NCBI GenBank assembly: GCA_017553785.1
Contig: JAFZKD010000068.1
Coordinates: forward strand, 1 to 52,435
Direction of reading: 5' to 3'
Origin: Muribaculaceae bacterium
GTDB lineage: Bacteria; Bacteroidota; Bacteroidia; Bacteroidales; Muribaculaceae
DNA length: 52,435 bases
The notes under the pieces are model-generated. The model was not told where the DNA came from and did no database searches. It was given only the letters and a program-made list of their open reading frames with translations. Position numbers and translations under genes: made by a program. Of the stretch, positions 26,533 to 35,374 are shown in pieces; within the stretch, counting starts at the first letter, position 1, and each line of letters begins with the position of its first letter.

Positions 26533-27737
26533 TTTTCAGCCAAATACTTGTATAAAACGTTGACGATGTCATGTGCGACTTCTCGCTTTGCTTTGCATTC
26601 TCCCTCGATGACTTCACCCTTGTCGGTAAAGATGGTCACCTTGTTAGTATCAACCTGAAAACCGGCATTCTTGTCGCGCAAAGAGTTCATAACTATGAAA
26701 TTCAGGTTTTTGCGTTCTAACTTACCTTGCGCGTTCACGTTTTCGTTGTCTGTTTCCAAAGCAAACCCAACCGTGACTTGTCCGGACGTTTTGGCTTGGC
26801 CAACAGCGCGTGCGATATCGGGATTGGGTGTAAGGTGAAGCACTGGGGCAGCGTCCTTTTCGCGCTTGATTTTTTTGTCAGCAACGTTTTCAACGCGATA
26901 GTCGGCTACTGCGGCACAAAGGATAACTGCATCTTGTTGTGGCAGAGCTTCCATCACAGCATCATGCATCTCGAGTGCCGAACTCACATCAATGCGCTTG
27001 ATACTCGTGTTTATGGTTTTGAGTGAAACGGGACCCGACACGAGTGTCACTTGGGCGCCACGGTCGGCGCATTCCTCGGCGAGTGAGAATCCCATTTTGC
27101 CTGAGGAGAAATTGCTGATGTAGCGCACGGGGTCTATTTTCTCGACCGTGGGACCTGCGGTGATGAGCACGCGTTTGCCTTCCAGATCCATGGATGTCGA
27201 GAAAAATTCGCCAAGTACCTTTACGATGTTCTCGGGCTCTTCCATACGGCCTTTGCCAACGAGATGGCTGGCCAGTTCACCGGCTGCCGGCTCAATGATG
27301 TGGTTGCCGTAACTGCGCAATAACTCGAGATTTCGCAGCGTGCTGGGATGGCGCATCATGTCCAAATCCATTGCCGGAGCGACAAACACCGGTGCTTTAG
27401 CCGACAGGTAGGTGGTGACCAGCATGTTGTCGGCGACACCGTTGGCCATCTTGCCGATAGTCGATGCTGTGGCGGGGGCGATAATCAGTGCGTCGGCCCA
27501 CAGACCAAGATCCACATGGCTGTTCCACTGGCCGGTGTTGGCCGTGAAGAACTCGCTGATGACAGGCTTTCCACTCAATGTGGAGAGTGTCAGCGGCTGG
27601 ATGAATTGTTTGGCATTGGGCGTCATGATGACCTGCACCTCGGCACCAGCTTTGACCAGCAGACGGGTGAGTGTGGCGCATTTGTAGGCGGCGATTCCGC
27701 CAGTGATGCCCAAAATAATGTGCTTGCCTTTCAACAT
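26529..27737 (-). CDS. coaBC: Bifunctional phosphopantothenoylcysteine decarboxylase / phosphopantothenate-cysteine ligase
   Basis: It joins cysteine to 4'-phosphopantothenate and decarboxylates the product in CoA synthesis. The N-terminal FMN-dependent CoaC domain starts GKHIILGITGGIAAYK, carries the active-site His in NSHVDLGLWAD, and has APAMDLDMM where E. coli has PAMN; the catalytic Asn is thus an Asp. The C-terminal CoaB domain has GKRVLITAGPTVEKIDPVR, ISNFSSGKMGF and the KKIKREKD lysine motif. It is 402 residues, full length. It lies 21 bp after the exonuclease gene. Confidence 0.95.
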   Translation of the reverse strand: MLKGKHIILGITGGIAAYKCATLTRLLVKAGAEVQVIMTPNAKQFIQPLTLSTLSGKPVISEFFTANTGQWNSHVDLGLWADALIIAPATASTIGKMANGVADNMLVTTYLSAKAPVFVAPAMDLDMMRHPSTLRNLELLRSYGNHIIEPAAGELASHLVGKGRMEEPENIVKVLGEFFSTSMDLEGKRVLITAGPTVEKIDPVRYISNFSSGKMGFSLAEECADRGAQVTLVSGPVSLKTINTSIKRIDVSSALEMHDAVMEALPQQDAVILCAAVADYRVENVADKKIKREKDAAPVLHLTPNPDIARAVGQAKTSGQVTVGFALETDNENVNAQGKLERKNLNFIVMNSLRDKNAGFQVDTNKVTIFTDKGEVIEGECKAKREVAHDIVNVLYKYLAEK

Positions 27738-27758
27738 GATACGTCTCTTGAAATGAAA

Positions 27759-28541
27759 TTACTTTTTCTTGTATTGGATATATAACTTGGTGATCACCTG
27801 CTTGGTGTTCTCGGCAAAATCGCTTTTCATCATCCAGTCATAGTATCCGAAATCCAACTTCGTGAACACGTCTTCAACGGTTTTGCCCTTATGCTTGCCA
27901 AAGTTGAAAACGGGCTGCTTGTTCTCGTTGTAGATAATGCGACCCGCTAAATCAACGTTGCGGTTGTGGGTGGAGTATTCTGACAGGAAATCAACGTCGT
28001 TCAGCAGCGGCTCTTTATCGTTAGCATAGTGGTCAAGTTGAGCCATGAGCACTTCGAGTGTTGTGTTGGCGTCATCGGCGGCAGAGTGGTGGTTCTCCAT
28101 CGGGTGGCCACAATAGAACAGGCAAGCGGCTTCCAGGTCACGTTTCTCCCGCTTGTGATAAATAGTCTGCACATCAATGAACTTGTGCTGGCTCGGGTCA
28201 AAATTGACACCCGCCTTGCTCATTTCCTGAGCAAGCAAGGGAATGTCAAAATGATTGCTGTTAAAACCAGCAATGTCGCAGCCTTCAAACACGTGCGCAA
28301 TGTCATGGGCCCGTTCCTTGAACGTAGGCTCATTCACCAGGTCCTCGTTTGTGATGTGGTGCACATCGATGGCCTGTTGGGGAATCACCTTCTCGGGGTT
28401 GAAACGATAGGTTTTGCTCTCCTTGTTTCCATTAGGGTAAACCTTGACGTAAGACAACTCGATAATACGGTCTTCAGTGATGTTTAGCCCGGTGGATTCA
28501 AGGTCAAAGACCACGAGTGGACGTTTCAGGTTCAGTTCCAT
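27759..28541 (-). CDS. DEDDh 3'-5' exonuclease with ExoX-like C-terminal domain
   Basis: The protein is related to the proofreading subunit of DNA polymerase III and to exonuclease X. Exo I is VVFDLESTGL (Asp and Glu metal ligands), Exo II is IAGFNSNHFDIPLL, and Exo III is HHSAADDANTTLEVL with the DEDDh His and Asp. After about residue 190 a small domain contains FNFGKHKGKTVEDV and YYDWMM, as in ExoX and DUF3820 proteins. It lies 13 bp after dnaN and before coaBC, so it is likely co-expressed with the sliding clamp. Whether it proofreads or acts in repair is not decided by sequence. Confidence 0.9.
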   Translation of the reverse strand: MELNLKRPLVVFDLESTGLNITEDRIIELSYVKVYPNGNKESKTYRFNPEKVIPQQAIDVHHITNEDLVNEPTFKERAHDIAHVFEGCDIAGFNSNHFDIPLLAQEMSKAGVNFDPSQHKFIDVQTIYHKREKRDLEAACLFYCGHPMENHHSAADDANTTLEVLMAQLDHYANDKEPLLNDVDFLSEYSTHNRNVDLAGRIIYNENKQPVFNFGKHKGKTVEDVFTKLDFGYYDWMMKSDFAENTKQVITKLYIQYKKK

Positions 28542-28554
28542 TAGGCAGACTGCA

Positions 28555-29673
28555 TTAAATCATCATGGGCATTTGAAGCACGATGAGGTCGTCACCTGCA
28601 TTCTGCTCACTGGGAACAAACACGCCTGCACGGGCAGGATCGAGCAACTTGAGGTAGATGCCCTCGCTGTCGATGTTGTTCACTACATCTATGACGTCAG
28701 CACTCTTGAAACCGATGTTCATGGGCTGACCGTTATACTCACATGCGATAACTTCTTCGGCCGAGGTCGAGTGGTCAACATCCTGGGCAGTGAGCACGAC
28801 CTCAGATGGTCTCAGATCAAGACGGACCAAACCGCCCACATTGGCAAACACTGCTACACGGCGAACCGCATTGAGCAGTGTCATGCGGTCAACGGCCATG
28901 GTATAGGGATTATCCTCGGGAATAACCGAGTTGTAGTTGGGATAACGGCCATTGATGAAGCGGCATGAGAGCTGGTAGTCAGCGTTCTCGAATGTCGCGC
29001 TGTTCTCGTCAACCGTGATGCTGACGGGATCCTCGCTGTTGTGGTCAATGATGTTTGCCAGAATGCTGGCGGGCTTGGCTGGTAATATGAATGAGCGTTC
29101 AAAGTTAGGTGTCACATTGGTCTGACGGTAACGCACCAGTTTGTGGGAATCGCTGGCAACATAAACAATCATGTCGGGCTTGATGTCCCAGAAGATGCCA
29201 GTGAATTGGGGATGCATGTCGTCATTGCCTACAGCGAACAGGGTGTGACCAATGCCCGAGGCGATACTCTTGGACGGCAACGAGAATGTCTTAACGTCGT
29301 TGGCATTTGCCGCCTTCTCGGGGAAATCATCGCCATTGAGCGCCATTGCGTCATAATAACCGTTAACGTATGTCACCTTTACGGCAAATGTCTCATCATT
29401 GATCTCAAAGGTCAAAGCCGTGTCGGGCAACTCCTTGAGTGAACTGATGGTGCGCTTCACGTCGAGGGCGAACTTGCCGGTGCCTTCCACATTCTGCACC
29501 TCAATGTTCGTTGTCAAGCGGGTTTCCATGTCACTACCGGTTACTACCAAGCGGTCACTCTGCAGTTCAAACAGGAAATTGTCAAGAATGGCATATGCGT
29601 TCTTGCTGCTCACCACTTTGCTCACAGCGTTCAATCTGGTGAGCAATAATTTACTTTGGACGTTGAATTTCAT
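28555..29673 (-). CDS. dnaN: DNA polymerase III subunit beta (sliding clamp)
   Basis: This is the ring-shaped dimeric processivity clamp. The 372 residues cover three clamp domains. The start MKFNVQSKLLLTRLNAVSKVV, the KRTISSLKELPD segment, GRYPNYNSVIPEDNP and the C-terminal LLDPARAGVFVPSEQ before a final hydrophobic LQMPMMI are characteristic. The ATG at 29673 is chosen; the longer frame has an unlikely N-terminus. It is the first gene of the leftward cluster, with a TAAATTTG box 65 bp upstream. dnaA is not adjacent, so this is not the usual origin arrangement. Confidence 0.97.
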   Translation of the reverse strand: MKFNVQSKLLLTRLNAVSKVVSSKNAYAILDNFLFELQSDRLVVTGSDMETRLTTNIEVQNVEGTGKFALDVKRTISSLKELPDTALTFEINDETFAVKVTYVNGYYDAMALNGDDFPEKAANANDVKTFSLPSKSIASGIGHTLFAVGNDDMHPQFTGIFWDIKPDMIVYVASDSHKLVRYRQTNVTPNFERSFILPAKPASILANIIDHNSEDPVSITVDENSATFENADYQLSCRFINGRYPNYNSVIPEDNPYTMAVDRMTLLNAVRRVAVFANVGGLVRLDLRPSEVVLTAQDVDHSTSAEEVIACEYNGQPMNIGFKSADVIDVVNNIDSEGIYLKLLDPARAGVFVPSEQNAGDDLIVLQMPMMI

Positions 29674-29738
29674 ATAGTTATGTATCTTAATAATGTGATT
29701 AATATTCAATAATCTCGTTATGATTGTCTTTTAACCTA

Positions 29739-29746
29739 CAAATTTA
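29739..29746 (-). promoter_or_regulatory. -7 box (TAAATTTG) of the dnaN cluster
   Basis: It matches TAnnTTTG on the minus strand and sits between the DUF1015 terminator and dnaN. Confidence 0.5.
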
Positions 29747-29790
29747 GTGTTTTTTTTCATATAATCTGTTCCTTGTTAATAAAAAAACGA

Positions 29791-29829
29791 AAAAAAGCGT
29801 CATCGATTGTATCACGATAACGCTTTTTT
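29791..29829 (-). terminator. Terminator downstream of the DUF1015 gene
   Basis: AAAAAAGCGT-C-ATCG pairs with CGAT-A-ACGCTTTTTT, one mismatch in the stem. The A-run and T-run on both sides make it functional in either direction. Confidence 0.85.
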
Positions 29830-29909
29830 AGAATTATTGGTTTTTCTTGTGCCGACTAGCGGTGTCTCGTCATCGGTGACAGAGCATTACACTAATCGGA
29901 TCCAAGTAA

Positions 29910-31154
29910 TCAGTCGAGCTTGTGAATGATGAGACCCGAACGCAACTTGGGCTCAAACCAAGTGGCCTTGGGAGGCATGATCTTGCCGCTGTCGGCAATG
30001 TCGATGATCTGCTTCATGGTTACGGGATAGAGGGCAAGCGCCATCTTCATCTCGCCACTGTCAACACGCTGCTTCAACTCGCCCAAGCCACGGATACCGC
30101 CAACAAAGTCGATGCGCTTGTCGGTGCGAAGGTCGGTGATACCCAGGATGTCGCGCAGGATGTAGTCGCTGCTGATGGTCACATCAAGCACGCCGATGGG
30201 GTCGTTGTCATCATATGTGCCTTCCTTAGCGGTCAGGGAGTACCATTTTCCGCCCAGATACAGTGAGAAGTTGTGCAGTTTAGCGGGCTTGTAGATCTCG
30301 GTACCCATATCTTCAACCACAAAATGCTCGCCCACCTTTTTGAGGAAGTCTTCCTCGGTGTAGCCGTTCAGGTCAACAACCACGCGGTTGTAGTCCATCA
30401 CTTTGAGGTGTGACTGCGGGAAGCATACTGCCAGCAGGTAGTTATATTCTTCGGTGCCATTATGGTTGGGGTCGGCTTTGGCCTTTTCCTCACCCACATG
30501 AGCAGCGGCAGCTGTACGGTGGTGACCATCAGCGATATACAGGTAAGGAATCTCACTGAACTCCTTGGTGATGGTCTCAATGGTTGCGGCGTCCTTGATT
30601 ACCCACAAGGTGTGACCGATGCCATCCTCGCTCACGAAATCATATTCGGGAGTAGTCTGTGCTGTCCTGTCGATGATGTCCTCCAGGGTGGAATTGTCGG
30701 GGAATGCCAGGAATACGGGCTCGATATTGGCATTGTTGATCTCAATATGGTGCATGCGGTCGGCTTCCTTTTCGCGACGGGTTAACTCGTGCTTTTTAAT
30801 GCGGCCGGTGAGGTAGTCCTCAACACTGGCACCAACAACAAATCCGTACTGCGTGCGGCCATCCATGGTCTGGGCGTAGATGTAGTAGCAATCCTGGTCA
30901 TCCTGCACCAGCCAGCCCTTGTCCTGGAACTTCTTGAAGTTCTCGACGGCTTTGTCATAGACCTTGGGCTCATGTTCACCAGTGCCGGGCTCGAAGTCGA
31001 TTTCGGGCTTGATGATATGATACAGGCACATTTCGTTGTCACCTGCTTCGGCACGTGCCTCTTCACTAGAGAGGACGTCATAAGGCTTGGATGCTACTTT
31101 CTCAACATACTGTTTGGGCGGTCTCACGCCACGGAACGGTTTTACTTTAGCCAT
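29910..31154 (-). CDS. DUF1015 family protein
   Basis: This 414-residue cytosolic protein is full length. It starts VKPFRGVRPPKQYVEKVASKPYDVLS. A conserved core contains YIYAQTMDGRTQYGFV, YIADGHHRTAAAAHVG (the HHR-type motif of this family, which is related to a ParB/sulfiredoxin-like nuclease or phosphotransferase fold), NRVVVDLNGY and the C-terminal FVGGIRGL and ALYPVTMKQIIDIAD. The family is widespread; it is sometimes next to serine or phosphoglycerate metabolism genes, but not here. It follows fur by 54 bp with no clear promoter, so it may be read through from fur. The biochemical role is unknown. Confidence 0.88.
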   Translation of the reverse strand: MAKVKPFRGVRPPKQYVEKVASKPYDVLSSEEARAEAGDNEMCLYHIIKPEIDFEPGTGEHEPKVYDKAVENFKKFQDKGWLVQDDQDCYYIYAQTMDGRTQYGFVVGASVEDYLTGRIKKHELTRREKEADRMHHIEINNANIEPVFLAFPDNSTLEDIIDRTAQTTPEYDFVSEDGIGHTLWVIKDAATIETITKEFSEIPYLYIADGHHRTAAAAHVGEEKAKADPNHNGTEEYNYLLAVCFPQSHLKVMDYNRVVVDLNGYTEEDFLKKVGEHFVVEDMGTEIYKPAKLHNFSLYLGGKWYSLTAKEGTYDDNDPIGVLDVTISSDYILRDILGITDLRTDKRIDFVGGIRGLGELKQRVDSGEMKMALALYPVTMKQIIDIADSGKIMPPKATWFEPKLRSGLIIHKLD

Positions 31155-31208
31155 GATTGATTTTAACGGTTTAAAAGTGTTAATAAGATATTTATTATTT
31201 AGTAAAAG

Positions 31209-31712
31209 TTATTTCTTGTATTTGTTATTTTTGTCGTCCTTGTTGCGTTTCGACTTGCGGGCACACGTGCTGCACATGCCATAAACATACAGACTGTAAT
31301 GGTCGGCGGTGAACGCGTTGAAACGACGGGCGTTCATGAATGCGGCGAAATTTGGATCCCTCACTTCCTTGACTTTACCGCACACGGTGCAGATGAGGTG
31401 GGTGTGGGGCAACGTGATGCGCTCATATTGGGCCTGCATGCCTTCAAACACATGCCGCCTGAGCATCTTGGCTTCCATGAGCAGTTCAACAGTGTTATAC
31501 ACCGTTGAGCGGCTCACCCTGAATCCGTCACCGTCAATCATCTTCTGCAACTCTTCGATTGTGAAGTGTCCATTAATGCTCATGATGTGGTTCAGGATGG
31601 CATATCGCTCTGTCGTCCTGCGCAAACCGTGTGCATCCAGATATTCGCTGAACTTGCGGACAACCGGATTATTGCTGCTGGTGAAATCTTCAATATTTGG
31701 ATCGATTTTCAT
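31209..31712 (-). CDS. Fur family metal-responsive transcriptional regulator
   Basis: This is a dimeric winged-helix repressor that senses iron, zinc or peroxide. HTH region: LRRTTERYAILNHIM and GFRVSRSTVYNTVELL. The dimerisation and metal domain contains LPHTHLICTVCGKV (His and CxxC zinc site) and ends with GMCSTCARKSKRNKDDK, a second CxxC and a long basic tail. The ATG at 31712 is preferred over the longer frame because a TACTTTTG promoter box lies at 31721-31728. Whether it is Fur, Zur or PerR cannot be told from sequence alone. Confidence 0.9.
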   Translation of the reverse strand: MKIDPNIEDFTSSNNPVVRKFSEYLDAHGLRRTTERYAILNHIMSINGHFTIEELQKMIDGDGFRVSRSTVYNTVELLMEAKMLRRHVFEGMQAQYERITLPHTHLICTVCGKVKEVRDPNFAAFMNARRFNAFTADHYSLYVYGMCSTCARKSKRNKDDKNNKYKK

Positions 31713-31720
31713 CTGTGTGA

Positions 31721-31728
31721 CAAAAGTA
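31721..31728 (-). promoter_or_regulatory. -7 box (TACTTTTG) of fur
   Basis: It matches TAnnTTTG only 8 bp upstream of the ATG, so the mRNA leader would be a few bases long or absent. Confidence 0.5.
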
Positions 31729-31785
31729 CAATGTTTTTCGCAATCAAGCAAAGTTTGTGGCAAAAAACGAAGAAATGGTTAGGGA

Positions 31786-32433
31786 TTAATGTTTGAGGCC
31801 GATAATCTGATCAATGCGCAATTCGCTGACAGCATGGGCTGTGAGGTCACTGAGTGGAATCACATCTTCGGCGCTCAGGGTCGTGGCAATGCCGATGACG
31901 GTGGCGCCCGATTCACGGCCAGCGATTAATCCGTTGCGGGAGTCCTCAAACACGATGCAATCCTTGATGTCCATGCCGATGAGCCGCGCGCCCAGTAGGA
32001 AACAATCGGGGTCGGGCTTGGCACGGGTCACCATGTCGCCGGTGACAATCTGGTCAAACAGGGTGGGGAATTCGGGATGTTGGCTGTAGAGCGCCTGCAT
32101 TTTTTTCCTGTCGCTTGACGTGACAATGGCAATAGGGAAGCCAGCGTCACGCAACTGCCTGACAAAATCCAAGGCTCCCGGGAAGAACTCAAAACGCATA
32201 TTGCGCTCAAACTCAATCAGCTTGACTAAGACTTGTTGTCGAACTTCATCGTTGGCGAAGTACTCCAAGATCCTGGTCAAGTGGAATCCCTTGATGAAAC
32301 TGGCAAAATCGGGAACCCCAGTCGGGTATTCCTTGTCCATCGATGCCCAGAATATGCTGTATTGGCCTTCACTATCCAGCAATACGCCGTCAAGGTCAAA
32401 CAGGATTCCAAACCTCTTTATTGTATGTCTCAT
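31786..32433 (-). CDS. HAD superfamily phosphatase / beta-phosphoglucomutase-like
   Basis: This is a cytosolic HAD-IA hydrolase. Motif I is ILFDLDGVLLDSEG with the nucleophile Asp, motif II is AIVTSSDRKK, motif III is the Lys in RAKPDPDCFL, and motif IV is CIVFEDSRNGL. A helical cap (about residues 20-85) is of the phosphoglucomutase/phosphatase type. It is 215 residues. The substrate is not predictable. It is divergent from the FAD oxidoreductase and 73 bp from fur, with its own promoter. Confidence 0.9.
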   Translation of the reverse strand: MRHTIKRFGILFDLDGVLLDSEGQYSIFWASMDKEYPTGVPDFASFIKGFHLTRILEYFANDEVRQQVLVKLIEFERNMRFEFFPGALDFVRQLRDAGFPIAIVTSSDRKKMQALYSQHPEFPTLFDQIVTGDMVTRAKPDPDCFLLGARLIGMDIKDCIVFEDSRNGLIAGRESGATVIGIATTLSAEDVIPLSDLTAHAVSELRIDQIIGLKH

Positions 32434-32458
32434 ATCGGTCTTTTTGTGATTTAAAACG

Positions 32459-32466
32459 CAAAAGTA
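32459..32466 (-). promoter_or_regulatory. -7 box (TACTTTTG) of the HAD gene
   Basis: It matches TAnnTTTG on the minus strand, 25 bp before the ATG. It is divergent from the plus-strand box at 32489-32496. Confidence 0.5.
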
Positions 32467-32488
32467 AACGAAATCTGGTAATTTTCAG

Positions 32489-32496
32489 TAATTTTG
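32489..32496 (+). promoter_or_regulatory. -7 box (TAATTTTG) of the FAD oxidoreductase gene
   Basis: It matches TAnnTTTG and lies 22 bp before the ATG at 32519. Confidence 0.55.
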
Positions 32497-32518
32497 TGGC
32501 ATAAAAACAATCACGTCT

Positions 32519-34078
32519 ATGGTACAAGAACTACAACTTCGCGTTATTCCCCGTATAGCGGCCACCAAGAGTGAGATTGTCCGCTATCTTGACAAGAATC
32601 ATGACTTACCCGCGCACTCGATTCAAGGCATCAGGATCCTTAAACGCTCGATTGATGCGCGTCAACGACAGGTTATGGTAAATCTAAAGGTGCGTGTCTA
32701 TATTGACGAGCCGATGACTCAAGACTACCTGATTCCTCCTGTTGACTACAAGACTGTTGACGGCAAAAGGCAAGCCATTGTTGTAGGGATGGGGCCGGGA
32801 GGTTTGTTTGCGGCTTTGAGGCTTATCGAGTTGGGCATTAAACCGATTGTTGTTGAACGAGGTAAAGACGTAATGGAAAGGCGTATAGACGCCTCTCGCA
32901 TCCAACGCGAGGGCATTGTTGACCCAGACAGCAACTATTGTTTTGGTGAGGGAGGGGCAGGAGCCTACAGCGACGGCAAACTCTACACCCGCAGCAAGAA
33001 ACGCGGCTCGGTAGAGCGTATTCTGGGCATCTTTGTCCAGCATGGCGCGCGTGAGGATATTCTCATTGATGCGCATCCCCACATCGGCAGTGACAAGTTG
33101 CCTGCAGTCATCAAGGGGATGCGGGAGACCATCCTGCGATGCGGGGGAGAAGTCCATTTCAACTCGCGGGTGGTACGTCTCATTGTCGAGGACGGCAAGG
33201 TTACAGGTGTTGAGACAGCTACAGGTGAGCACTTTGACGGCCCCGTCATTCTGGCTACGGGTCACTCGGCACGAGATGTTTACCAGATGCTTTATGACAG
33301 CGGCATTACTGTTGAGGCCAAAGGGATTGCCGTTGGCGTGCGTCTCGAACATCCCCAGCGCATCATCGACCAGATCCAGTACCACAGTGTGTTGGGGCGT
33401 GGTGAATATCTGCCTGCGGCTGAATATAATTTTGTCACCCAAGTGGATCATCGCGGCGTGTATTCGTTTTGCATGTGTCCAGGTGGATTTGTCGTACCTG
33501 CGGTGAGTGAGCCCGAGGGCCTAGTGGTTAACGGCATGTCACCAAGTAACCGTGGTTCGCATTGGGCTAACTCGGGCATGGTGGTGGAACTGCATCCCGA
33601 GGATTTGCCTGATCGTTTCAAGAAGTACGGCGTGCTCTCCATGATGAAGTTCCAGGAGGAAATGGAGCACCGCGCATTTGTCGAAGCGGGAAATACCCTG
33701 ATCGCTGGAGCGCAGCGCATGAAGGATTTTGTTGACGGCAAGGCATCCCGGAATATCCCGCCATCATCTTATCTGCCAGGTGTTCAGACTTCTCGTCTGG
33801 ACTTGTGGATGCCACGGTTTGTCGCGAATCGCCTGCGCAAGGGCTTTAAGGTTTTCGGCAAGAACGCCCGCGGTTTTCTCACCAACGATGCCATCGTCAT
33901 TGGTGTGGAGACCCGCACATCGTCACCATTGCGCATCCCACGTGACACTGAGCGATTGAGCCACATCTCAATAGACGGGTTATATCCCTGTGGAGAGGGT
34001 GCGGGATATGCCGGTGGTATCGTCTCCAGTGCTATTGATGGCGAACGGTGTGCCGAGGCTCTTGCGGAGCAAAACTAG
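32519..34078 (+). CDS. FAD-dependent (NAD(FAD)-utilising) oxidoreductase, COG2509 type
   Basis: This 519-residue cytosolic flavoprotein has an N-terminal region of about 85 residues (QLRVIPRIAATKSEIV, with ILKRSIDARQRQ). The FAD-binding Rossmann motif follows, VVGMGPGGLFAALRL. FGEGGAGAYSDGKLYTR is a family motif, and VILATGHSARDVY carries the conserved ATG. The end CGEGAGYAGGIVSSAIDG contacts FAD. The substrate is unknown in this widespread family. It is a probable single gene before the SIMPL gene (132 bp gap). Confidence 0.92.
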   Translation: MVQELQLRVIPRIAATKSEIVRYLDKNHDLPAHSIQGIRILKRSIDARQRQVMVNLKVRVYIDEPMTQDYLIPPVDYKTVDGKRQAIVVGMGPGGLFAALRLIELGIKPIVVERGKDVMERRIDASRIQREGIVDPDSNYCFGEGGAGAYSDGKLYTRSKKRGSVERILGIFVQHGAREDILIDAHPHIGSDKLPAVIKGMRETILRCGGEVHFNSRVVRLIVEDGKVTGVETATGEHFDGPVILATGHSARDVYQMLYDSGITVEAKGIAVGVRLEHPQRIIDQIQYHSVLGRGEYLPAAEYNFVTQVDHRGVYSFCMCPGGFVVPAVSEPEGLVVNGMSPSNRGSHWANSGMVVELHPEDLPDRFKKYGVLSMMKFQEEMEHRAFVEAGNTLIAGAQRMKDFVDGKASRNIPPSSYLPGVQTSRLDLWMPRFVANRLRKGFKVFGKNARGFLTNDAIVIGVETRTSSPLRIPRDTERLSHISIDGLYPCGEGAGYAGGIVSSAIDGERCAEALAEQN

Positions 34079-34210
34079 TGAAAAAAGAGCATATTTTTTA
34101 CCGCATGATGTATTTTTTTATGGTTTTACACAATTTGGCCCGCATTTTGCAGTTATCTATTCAACTCATTTTTTAATTTACATATTACACAACATTAATC
34201 TCAAAAGATT

Positions 34211-34912
34211 ATGAAAGAGAGGATTATTATTTCGGCAGCTCTGATTGCGTTGAGTGTTTTCTCTTTGGGCTGGTTTATCAAGGCCGGTATTGATGATTTT
34301 GCAAGTAAGGACCGCAAGGTCAGTGTCAAGGGTCTTGCCGAGCAGGAAGTGCAGGCTGACAAGGTGACATGGCCTATCGTCTCTAAGGAGGTGGGCAACG
34401 ACCTGCCAGGATTATATGAGCGCATTGGCGCCACGCAGTCCAAAATCAAGACGTTTCTTATCAAGGGAGGAATTAAGGAGGATGAAATCAGCCTCAACGC
34501 CCCGCAAGTGGTTGACTTGACAGCCCGAGAGTATGAGACCAACAAGGCTTATCGTTACATTGTCACCTCGGTGCTTACTGTCACGAGCAAGAATGTCGAT
34601 CAGGTGCGCCAGCTTATCGCTAAGCAAGGAGACTTGTTGCGCGAGGGTGTCGCCATCACTGGTGATAGCTATGAGAACCAGATTCGGTATGAGTTTGTCG
34701 CCTTCAAGGAGATGAAGCCCAAAATGATGCAGGAAGCCATCGAGAACGCCGAGAAGACCGCTCAGCAGTTCGCCGAGAACTCCCACAGCAAGCTCAACAA
34801 AATCATTAGCGCTGACCAGGGCCAGTTCTCCATCGATAACCGCGACGAGTACACTCCTTGGATCAAGAAGGTGCGTGTCGTCACCACAGTCACTTATTCT
34901 CTCAAGGATTGA
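34211..34912 (+). CDS. SIMPL (DUF541) domain protein
   Basis: It has an N-terminal membrane or signal segment (about residues 5-22) followed by a periplasmic SIMPL domain of about 200 residues. The mature part begins [19 protein letters not shown], the typical first strand. [19 protein letters not shown] and [19 protein letters not shown] are the helical segments. It ends with [17 protein letters not shown]. The family is linked to oxidative stress and envelope proteins, but no molecular function is established. It is convergent with the DUF1893 gene, 7 bp between stops. Confidence 0.88.
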   Translation: MKERIIISAALIALSVFSLGWFIKAGIDDFASKDRKVSVKGLAEQEVQADKVTWPIVSKEVGNDLPGLYERIGATQSKIKTFLIKGGIKEDEISLNAPQVVDLTAREYETNKAYRYIVTSVLTVTSKNVDQVRQLIAKQGDLLREGVAITGDSYENQIRYEFVAFKEMKPKMMQEAIENAEKTAQQFAENSHSKLNKIISADQGQFSIDNRDEYTPWIKKVRVVTTVTYSLKD

Positions 34913-34919
34913 TGCCTGG

Positions 34920-35333
34920 TTAAGAATTGGAAGAAAAGAAAGCCTTGATTCTTGAAATGATCATATCGGGATTGCTTTCATTGTAACTGAGGCGTTCCAG
35001 CGGGCACCAGTCGTCACCTGTGCGGTTGATGATGTGGTGAACAAGATGAACATAATCCGCTTCGACACCATGTGTCTGTAGCAAAGCTAGGGCGGGCTCG
35101 CTCATTACGTCGGCGTGAACATGTTTCACGCCGCCTTTTATCATACAACTGGCGGCTGCCTTGCCCACGGCCTTATCGGCAACAAGGGCACTGTTTAACA
35201 CTTGTGGCCGCTCCTGCAGCAATGTCAACAAGTCCTTGACTCCACGCTGCTTAAAGCGGTGGATGGTGCTGTCACTGCTTCTCACCACCAGGGTCAAGTG
35301 CTCGCAATGCAGAATATCAATGAGTTGTTTCAT
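34920..35333 (-). CDS. DUF1893 family protein
   Basis: This 137-residue cytosolic protein resembles the DUF1893 (TM1506-like) family, whose fold is related to cytidine deaminases. Visible blocks are STIHRFKQRGVKDLLTLL, DKAVGKAAASCMIKGGVKHV and the C-terminal CPLERLSYNES. The function is unknown. The ATG at 35333 is chosen; the promoter box TATTTTTG at 35338-35345 lies only 4 bp upstream, so the mRNA is probably leaderless. It is divergent from mtnN-luxS. Confidence 0.82.
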   Translation of the reverse strand: MKQLIDILHCEHLTLVVRSSDSTIHRFKQRGVKDLLTLLQERPQVLNSALVADKAVGKAAASCMIKGGVKHVHADVMSEPALALLQTHGVEADYVHLVHHIINRTGDDWCPLERLSYNESNPDMIISRIKAFFSSNS

Positions 35334-35337
35334 GTGG

Positions 35338-35345
35338 CAAAAATA
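35338..35345 (-). promoter_or_regulatory. -7 box (TATTTTTG) of the DUF1893 gene
   Basis: It matches TAnnTTTG with only 4 bp to the start codon, which predicts a leaderless transcript. Confidence 0.45.
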
Positions 35346-35366
35346 GTACAATTAGAGAAATAATTG

Positions 35367-35374
35367 TAATTTTG
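35367..35374 (+). promoter_or_regulatory. -7 box (TAATTTTG) of mtnN-luxS
   Basis: It matches TAnnTTTG, 26 bp before the mtnN ATG. The leader is too short for a SAM- or SAH-sensing riboswitch. Confidence 0.55.

Noticed and set aside
29674-29909. Chromosome replication origin next to dnaN
   Set aside because: No dnaA gene and no cluster of DnaA boxes was seen; the gap holds a terminator and the dnaN promoter.
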